A stretch of 64,000 nt of DNA from DATDAH01 sp963845425 (GTDB lineage Bacteria > Actinomycetota > Acidimicrobiia > Acidimicrobiales > DATDAH01), in NCBI GenBank assembly GCA_963845425.1, contig CAWJSC010000010.1, forward strand, positions 62,001 to 126,000, given 5' to 3'. Shown here in pieces: positions 58,854 to 64,000 of this stretch. The position numbers and the translations under genes are program-made. The first letter of the stretch is position 1, and every line of letters begins with the position of its first letter. The notes beneath the pieces were generated by a model, which was given only the letters and a program-made list of their open reading frames with translations, ran no database searches and had not been told where the DNA came from.

Positions 58854-59921
58854 GTGACCGAGGAGCCGATGGGGGCCGTCCGAGAGGAGATCCTCCTGGC
58901 CCAGGAGACCGTGGCCGACGTCGTGGACGAGGTCACCGACGACGACCCCGGCCTGCGCCCCCGGTCGCTGGAGGAGTTCGTCGGCCAGGCCGAGATCAAG
59001 GAGCACCTGGCGATCGTCCTGGAGGCGGCCGCTCAGCGGGGTCAGCCCGCCGACCACCTCCTGCTCGCCGGCCCTCCGGGCCTCGGCAAGACCACCCTGG
59101 CCGGGATCGTCGCCCACGAGATGGGCGTGGGCATCCAGATCACCTCCGGCCCCGCGCTCGAGCGGGCCGGCGACCTGGCCGCCATCCTCACCCGGCTGGA
59201 GGCGGGCGACGTCCTCTTCATCGACGAGATCCACCGGCTGCCCCGGGCCATCGAAGAGGTCCTCTACCCGGCCATGGAGGACTTCGAGCTGGACATCGTG
59301 CTGGGCAAGGGCCCGGCCGCCCGCTCCATCCGCCTGGAGCTCCCGCCGTTCACCCTGGTCGGGGCCACCACCCGCACGGGCCTGATCACCGGCCCGCTGC
59401 GAGACCGCTTCGGCCTCGTGGCCCGCCTCGAGTTCTACGAGCCGGCCGACCTCGAATCCATCGTCGTGCGCACGGCCGGGATCCTGGGCATCGACATCGA
59501 CGCCCTGGGCAGCGCCGAGATCGCGGGCCGGGCCCGGGGGACGCCGCGGATCGCCAACCGCCTCCTGCGCCGGGTTCGGGACTTCGCCGAGGTCCGCGCC
59601 GGCGGCCACATCGACCAGGCGGCGGCGTCGGACGGCCTGGCCGCCTTCGGGGTGGACGAGCGGGGCCTGGACAAGGTGGACCGCTCGATCCTGAGGGCCC
59701 TCTGCCAGAGCTTCGCGGGCGGGCCGGTGGGCCTCAAGACCCTGGCCATCGCGGTGAGCGAGCCCCCGGAGACCGTCGAGGACGTCTACGAGCCGTTCCT
59801 CATCCAACAGGGCCTGCTCATGCGCACCCCCCGGGGCCGCGTCGCCACCCCGGCGGCCTGGTCCCACCTCGGCCTGGCCGCGCCGACCACGCCGCAGGGC
59901 ACCGCCAGCCTGTTCGAGTAG
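58854..59921 (+). CDS. ruvB: Holliday-junction branch-migration ATPase RuvB
   Basis: 355 residues. Walker A is LLLAGPPGLGKTTLAG, Walker B VLFIDEIHRLP, sensor 1 VGATTRTGLIT, arginine finger RDRFG and C-terminal winged-helix GLLMRTPRGRVATPAAW. With RuvA it drives branch migration. TAGCCT (58842-58847) is six bases before GTG 58854, so an internal leaderless promoter may add to the operon promoter. Confidence 0.96.
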   Translation: MTEEPMGAVREEILLAQETVADVVDEVTDDDPGLRPRSLEEFVGQAEIKEHLAIVLEAAAQRGQPADHLLLAGPPGLGKTTLAGIVAHEMGVGIQITSGPALERAGDLAAILTRLEAGDVLFIDEIHRLPRAIEEVLYPAMEDFELDIVLGKGPAARSIRLELPPFTLVGATTRTGLITGPLRDRFGLVARLEFYEPADLESIVVRTAGILGIDIDALGSAEIAGRARGTPRIANRLLRRVRDFAEVRAGGHIDQAAASDGLAAFGVDERGLDKVDRSILRALCQSFAGGPVGLKTLAIAVSEPPETVEDVYEPFLIQQGLLMRTPRGRVATPAAWSHLGLAAPTTPQGTASLFE

Positions 59922-59944
59922 GCCCCGGCCCCTAGCCTGAGCAG

Positions 59945-61075
59945 GTGCACATCGAGTTCAACGGCTCGCCGGCACCGACCCTGGGGGTCGAGGTCGAGCT
60001 GGAGCTGGTCGACCGGGACACCGGCGAGCTGGTCAGCGCGGCGCCGGGAATCCTGGCCGAGCTGGGCGCCGGCCATCCGGAGGGGGGTCACCCCAAGGCC
60101 AAGGCCGAGCTCTTCGCCTGCACGATCGAGATCATCACCGGCATCTGCACGACGGTGGCCGAGGCCCGGGCCGACCTGGCGGCCACGCTGGCCGAGGTCA
60201 GGGAGGCGGCCGACCGACGGGCGATCGACCTGCTCTGCTCGGGCACCCACCCGTTCTCCAGCTGGGGGGACCAGGAGGTCAGCGACGATCCCCGCTACCA
60301 CCAGCTCCTGGAGGCGATGGGCTGGCCCGCCCAGCGGCTGCAGATCTTCGGTGTCCACTTCCACGTGGGCGTCCGCCATGGTGAGCGGGTGCTGGCCATC
60401 AGCAACGGCCTGGCCGGCTACATCCCCCACCTGCTGGCGCTGTCGGCCTCCAGTCCCTACTGGGAGAAGCGGGACACCGGCCTGGCCTCCAGCCGCAGCA
60501 AGGTCTTCGAGGCCCTGCCGACCGCCGGCCTCCCCGAGTCCCTGAAGGACTGGGCCGAGTTCGAGCGCTTCATGACCACGCTGATCTCCGCCGGCGCGCT
60601 GTCCACCATCCGGGAGGTGTGGTGGGACATCCGGCCCCATCCGGATTTCGGCACCATCGAGTTGCGGATGTGCGACGGGCTCCCCACCCTGCGGGAGGTG
60701 AGCGCCCTCGCCGCCCTGAGCCAGTGCCTCGTCACGTGGATGGACCAGCGGGCCGAGGGGGGCGAAGACCTCCATCCCCCGTCGGACTGGGTCCTGCGCC
60801 AGAACAAGTGGCGAGCGGCGCGCTATGGCGTCGACGCGGAGCTCATCGTGGACGAGGAGGGCACCACCCGCCCGCTGCCCGACGCGGTGCGGGAGCTGGT
60901 CGACGCCGTGCGCCCGGTCGGTGCCCAGCTGGGCTGTGCCGACGAGCTGGAGGGCGTGCTCACCATCCTCGACGAGGGGCCGAGCTATCTGCGCCAGCGG
61001 CGGCTGGTCGAGTCCGGCGGTGACCTCCGGGCCGTGGTGGCCCAGCTGGTGGACGACATGGCCGATACCCGGTGA
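59945..61075 (+). CDS. GCS2-family carboxylate-amine ligase (YbdK-like)
   Basis: 376 residues. N-terminal APTLGVEVELELVDRDTGEL and then LFACTIEIITGICTT give the Glu ligands of the gamma-glutamylcysteine-synthetase 2 fold; FGVHFHVGVRHGERVL and TIELRMCDGLPTLREV also fit. YbdK-type members show weak glutamate-cysteine ligase activity; the true substrate is usually unknown, and mycothiol users do not need glutathione. TAGCCT is six bases before the GTG. The M20 gene overlaps its stop by four bases. Confidence 0.82.
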   Translation: MHIEFNGSPAPTLGVEVELELVDRDTGELVSAAPGILAELGAGHPEGGHPKAKAELFACTIEIITGICTTVAEARADLAATLAEVREAADRRAIDLLCSGTHPFSSWGDQEVSDDPRYHQLLEAMGWPAQRLQIFGVHFHVGVRHGERVLAISNGLAGYIPHLLALSASSPYWEKRDTGLASSRSKVFEALPTAGLPESLKDWAEFERFMTTLISAGALSTIREVWWDIRPHPDFGTIELRMCDGLPTLREVSALAALSQCLVTWMDQRAEGGEDLHPPSDWVLRQNKWRAARYGVDAELIVDEEGTTRPLPDAVRELVDAVRPVGAQLGCADELEGVLTILDEGPSYLRQRRLVESGGDLRAVVAQLVDDMADTR

Positions 61076-62268
61076 CCGCCGCCACCAACGGTGCCCTCGA
61101 CGCGTTCCTGGCGGCCCACGGCGAGGAGCTGATCGCCTTCCGTCGTCGGCTCCACGCCCACCCCGAGCTGTCCTGGGTCGAGCACGAGACCACCGCCGCC
61201 GTCCGGGCCCGCCTGGACGTCGCGGGGATCGTCACCACGGACCTGGCCACCGACACCGGCCTGCAGGTCGACCTCGGCGACGGCGTCGGGCCGACGGTCC
61301 TGCTCCGGGCCGACATCGACGCGCTGCCCCTGGATGACGAGAAAGAGGTGCCGTACCGTTCGACCGTCCCCGGCGTGTGCCACGCCTGTGGCCACGACGT
61401 GCACACCACGATCCTCCTGGGCGCGGGCCTGGCCCTCCAGGACCTGCTCGGCCCGGACCATCCCGGCCGGGTACGTCTGCTCTTCCAGCCGGCCGAGGAG
61501 GCCATGCCCGGCGGCGCCGAGGCGCTGCACCGTACGTCACTGTTGGACGACGTCGACGTGGCCTACGCCCTGCACTGCGACCCGGGCCTGGAGGTCGGTC
61601 AGGTCGGGCTGCGCTCCGGCCCGATCACCTCCGCCGCCGATCGGGTGGTCATCCGGCTCAGTGGCCCCGGGGGCCACACCGCCCGCCCCCATCTCACCGC
61701 CGACCTGGTGCACGTCCTGGGCAAGCTCATCACCGATCTGCCCGCGGGCCTGGCCCGCCTGACCGACAGCCGCGACGCGGTGACCATGGTCTTCGGCCAG
61801 GTCCAGGCCGGCCACGCCGCGAACGTCATCCCCACCCAGGCCCAGCTGGCGGGCACCCTGCGGGTCCGGGGCCGGGTCAGTTGGGACGCGGCGCAGGAGC
61901 TGGTGGAGGGGCTGGTGGCCGCCATCGTCGCCCCGTTCGGGGCGAACTACGAGCTCGTGTACCAGCGGGGCTCCCCGCCGGTCGACAACGACGCGCAGGC
62001 GGTCGCCGTCCTGCGGGCCGCCACCCACGCCGCCCTGGGCCCGGACGCGGGGGTGCCCACCCAGCAGAGCGTCGGCAACGAGGACTTCTCCTGGCTGCTC
62101 GAGCGGGTTCCCGGCGCCTACGGACGGCTCGGGGTACGCCCGGTCGGCGCCCCCCGCTGGGCCGATCTCCACGCCGGCGCCTTCGATGTCGACGAGGCCG
62201 CCATTCCCGCCGGGGTCCGGCTCCTGGTCCACACCGCCCTCGAGGCGCTGTCCGCCTACAGCGACTGA
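61072..62268 (+). CDS. M20 family amidohydrolase
   Basis: 398 residues. Metal ligands are in CHACGHDVHTT and QPAEEAMPGGAEAL; RRRLHAHPELSW near the N-terminus is the family start, and the dimerisation domain has LSGPGGHTARPH. It hydrolyses an amide bond of an N-acyl amino acid or similar. The GTGA overlap with the ligase gene suggests that the two process related amides in a common route. Confidence 0.85.
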   Translation: MTAATNGALDAFLAAHGEELIAFRRRLHAHPELSWVEHETTAAVRARLDVAGIVTTDLATDTGLQVDLGDGVGPTVLLRADIDALPLDDEKEVPYRSTVPGVCHACGHDVHTTILLGAGLALQDLLGPDHPGRVRLLFQPAEEAMPGGAEALHRTSLLDDVDVAYALHCDPGLEVGQVGLRSGPITSAADRVVIRLSGPGGHTARPHLTADLVHVLGKLITDLPAGLARLTDSRDAVTMVFGQVQAGHAANVIPTQAQLAGTLRVRGRVSWDAAQELVEGLVAAIVAPFGANYELVYQRGSPPVDNDAQAVAVLRAATHAALGPDAGVPTQQSVGNEDFSWLLERVPGAYGRLGVRPVGAPRWADLHAGAFDVDEAAIPAGVRLLVHTALEALSAYSD

Positions 62269-62292
62269 CCGGGTGCGCATCGACCGCCGCTC

Positions 62293-62372
62293 CCACCCCT
62301 CTGCCCCCGGATCCCGGGGCCCGGGACCGGGAATCCGGGGCCCGTTCGCCGCGACGCGGGTCTGAGGGGTGG
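62293..62372 (+). promoter_or_regulatory. Structured leader masking the queA start
   Basis: CCACCCCTC (62293-62301) pairs perfectly with GAGGGGTGG (62364-62372), which contains both the likely ribosome site GAGGGG and the GTG at 62369. Nested inside is a strong hairpin with arms CCCCGGAT (62305) and ATCCGGGG (62333). Folding would hide the queA start; no preQ1 aptamer motif was seen. Confidence 0.5.
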
Positions 62373-63367
62373 AGACCGAGGCCTTTGCGTACGACCTGCC
62401 GGAGGCGGCCATCGCCCAGACCCCGATCGAGCCCCGGGACGCCGCCCGCCTGCTGGTGGACCGGGGCCCGGACGAGGCGCCGGACGACCGGACCGTGGCC
62501 GACCTGCCCGCTCTCGTGCGGCCGGGGGACCTCATCGTCGTGAACGACACCCGGGTCATCCCGGCCCGACTGCGCCTGACCAAGCCCACCGGCGGCGCGG
62601 TCGAGGTGCTGCTGGCCGAGCGCACGGGGGACCGAGAGTGGACGGCGCTGGTGCGGCCCGGCCGCCGGGTACCGCCGGGGACCGTGCTCGAGCGCGACGG
62701 CGCCGAGGTCCTCCAGGTCGGCGGGGCGGTGGGTGACGGGGAGCGGTCGGTGTGGTTGCTGGGTGACGAGGATCCGCTGGCGTTGGTGCACCGACTCGGG
62801 TCGCTCCCCCTGCCGCCCTACATCACCACCGCCTTGGACGATCCCGAGCGTTACCAGACCGTGTTCGCCCGCCGCCCCGGCTCGGCGGCGGCGCCCACCG
62901 CGGGGCTGCACCTCACGCCGAAGGTCCTCGACCGCTGCGTCGCCGCCGGGGGGCAGGTGGCCGAGGTCGATCTCGAGGTGGGTCTCGGCACCTTCGCCCC
63001 GATCCGGGCCGAGCGGGTGGAGGACCACACCGTCCACACCGAGCGCTACGTCATCCCCCAGGCGACCGTGCATGCCGTGGCCCGGGCCCAGCGGGTGATC
63101 GCCGTCGGCACGACCGTGGTCCGGGCCCTCGAGTCCTGGTCGGCGTCGGGCGCACCCGCGGGCACCACCGACCTGTTCATCCGTCGGGGTCACCAGTTCG
63201 CCGTCGTGGACGTCCTGCTCACCAACTTCCACGTGCCCCGCTCGAGCCTGCTCGTGCTGGTGGACGCCTTCGTCGGCGACCGCTGGCGGGACCTCTACGC
63301 GACCGCGCTGGCCCGGGGCTATCGCTTCCTGTCCTTCGGCGACGCGATGCTCCTGGAGCGGGAGTGA
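62369..63367 (+). CDS. queA: S-adenosylmethionine:tRNA ribosyltransferase-isomerase QueA
   Basis: 332 residues. AFAYDLPEAAIAQTPIEPRD, LIVVNDTRVIPARL and PTAGLHLT are the QueA signatures; VGLGTFAPIRAE follows. It adds the ribosyl group of SAM to preQ1 in tRNA to give epoxyqueuosine. Start codon is inside a predicted hairpin, and its stop overlaps tgt by four bases (GTGA). Confidence 0.95.
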   Translation: METEAFAYDLPEAAIAQTPIEPRDAARLLVDRGPDEAPDDRTVADLPALVRPGDLIVVNDTRVIPARLRLTKPTGGAVEVLLAERTGDREWTALVRPGRRVPPGTVLERDGAEVLQVGGAVGDGERSVWLLGDEDPLALVHRLGSLPLPPYITTALDDPERYQTVFARRPGSAAAPTAGLHLTPKVLDRCVAAGGQVAEVDLEVGLGTFAPIRAERVEDHTVHTERYVIPQATVHAVARAQRVIAVGTTVVRALESWSASGAPAGTTDLFIRRGHQFAVVDVLLTNFHVPRSSLLVLVDAFVGDRWRDLYATALARGYRFLSFGDAMLLERE

Positions 63368-64000
63368 AGGCCACGATCGCCGTCGAGGCGACCGACGGAG
63401 CCGCGCGGGCCGGGGTCATCACCACCGCCAGGGGGACCTTCCGCACCCCCTGCTTCATGCCGGTGGCCACCCGGGGGGCGGTGAGGCACCTCTCAGCGGT
63501 CGATCTGGAGCGCCTCGGCTTCGAGGTGGTGCTGGCGAACACCTACCACCTGTCTCTGCGTCCCGGTCACGAGGTGGTGGCCGACCTCGGCGGCCTCCAC
63601 GGCTTCATGGACTGGCCCGGTCACGTACTGACCGACTCGGGCGGTTACCAGATCTTCTCCCTCGAGCCGAAGGTCGACGACGACGGCGCCACCTTCCGGT
63701 CGACCTACGACGGCGACCTCGTGCGGTTCACCCCCGAGTCCGCGGTGGCCGTGCAGGAGGCCCTCGGGGCCGACATCCAGATGGTGCTCGACGTCTGTCC
63801 CCCGCTGCCGTCCGAGCCCCGGGTGATCCGGGCCGCCGTCGAGCGCACCGCGGCCTGGGCCGCCAGGGCGCGCGCGGCCCACACCCGGGTCCAGGACCAG
63901 TGCCTGTTCGGGATCGTCCAGGGCGGCGTGGACGTCGACCTGCGGGCCGAGAGCGCCGAGCGCACCGTGGCCCTCGACTTCGACGGGTACGGGATCGGTG
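63364..64000 (+). CDS. tgt: tRNA-guanine transglycosylase Tgt, 3' truncated by window end
   Basis: 212 codons are visible from GTG 63364; the frame is open to the last base. The nucleophile region reads TDSGGYQIFSLEPKV (Asp91; the family commonly has Phe where Tyr95 stands), followed by FGIVQGGVD. Where most Tgt have FDEC the sequence is LDVCPPLP: the substrate-binding Asp is kept but the next Glu is Val. Tgt swaps guanine 34 for preQ1 in tRNA. Directly after queA, consistent with queuosine modification. Confidence 0.9.
   Translation, partial: MKATIAVEATDGAARAGVITTARGTFRTPCFMPVATRGAVRHLSAVDLERLGFEVVLANTYHLSLRPGHEVVADLGGLHGFMDWPGHVLTDSGGYQIFSLEPKVDDDGATFRSTYDGDLVRFTPESAVAVQEALGADIQMVLDVCPPLPSEPRVIRAAVERTAAWAARARAAHTRVQDQCLFGIVQGGVDVDLRAESAERTVALDFDGYGIG

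Noticed and set aside
62280..62368. preQ1 riboswitch before queA
   Set aside because: The leader is GC-rich hairpins without the conserved A-rich tail or loop of the known preQ1 classes.

Overview
The window is about 64 kb of very GC-rich DNA (roughly 70 % by eye) from an actinomycete-type bacterium. Several gene families point to Actinomycetota: a mycothiol ligase (MshC), an F420-dependent NADP reductase, an InhA/FabI enoyl reductase, the phosphatidyl-inositol-mannoside genes (PgsA, PatA, PimA), a DUF222/HNH protein, and many GTG starts. The mix of acyl-CoA genes, SoxR and F420 would suit an Acidimicrobiia-like lineage; that last step is inference. No rRNA, tRNA, CRISPR array, phage or transposase was seen. 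At least ten genes appear to be leaderless: a TANNNT hexamer lies 6-8 bases before the start codon.

Region 1-13.6 kb is accessory metabolism. It holds a truncated Baeyer-Villiger type monooxygenase, a DUF1611/PLP-racemase pair, an RNA m5U methyltransferase, a His-rich membrane protein divergent from a TetR gene, and a TetR-dioxygenase-HD operon resembling the PhnY/PhnZ phosphonate-cleaving pair. A SoxR gene is divergent from an unknown gene with a SoxR-type promoter. A phosphotransferase, a crotonase and a DUF2254 protein follow. Region 13.7-29 kb has a broken HNH gene, a badly frameshifted arylsulfatase, a B12-dependent acyl-CoA mutase operon with isobutyryl-CoA-mutase-like residues, two nearly identical tandem Flp pilin genes, a Ser/Thr kinase, two acyl-CoA dehydrogenases, an M23 peptidase and a threonine-dehydratase-like gene. 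Almost all apparent frameshifts of the window lie between 9 and 29 kb, which suggests locally poor consensus rather than gene decay.

Region 29-41.8 kb contains a three-gene ABC cluster, a second M23 peptidase, a phosphotransferase with a DUF6285-like tail, fabI, the F420:NADP reductase, mshC, plsC, thrS and a HIT-family Ap4A phosphorylase. From 41.8 to 45.3 kb there is an island of small secreted or membrane proteins. Region 45.3-64 kb holds an EF-G-like GTPase on the minus strand, then the conserved actinobacterial block pgsA-patA-pimA, lemA, htpX, a DUF3048 gene, pdxS-pdxT-yebC, an inserted ABC-2 transporter pair, ruvC-ruvA-ruvB, a GCS2-family ligase overlapping an M20 amidohydrolase, and queA-tgt, with tgt cut by the window end.

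The most unusual signals are as follows. A family of four 51-52 bp palindromic repeats lies at 3' ends of genes (17518, 33985, 41182, 45165). The Flp pilin gene is tandemly duplicated with one base difference over 265 bp. A SoxR-type promoter with a 19-bp spacer drives an unrecognised gene. There is a PhnY/PhnZ-like pair, and a perfect 8+3+8 inverted repeat sits in the ruvC promoter.
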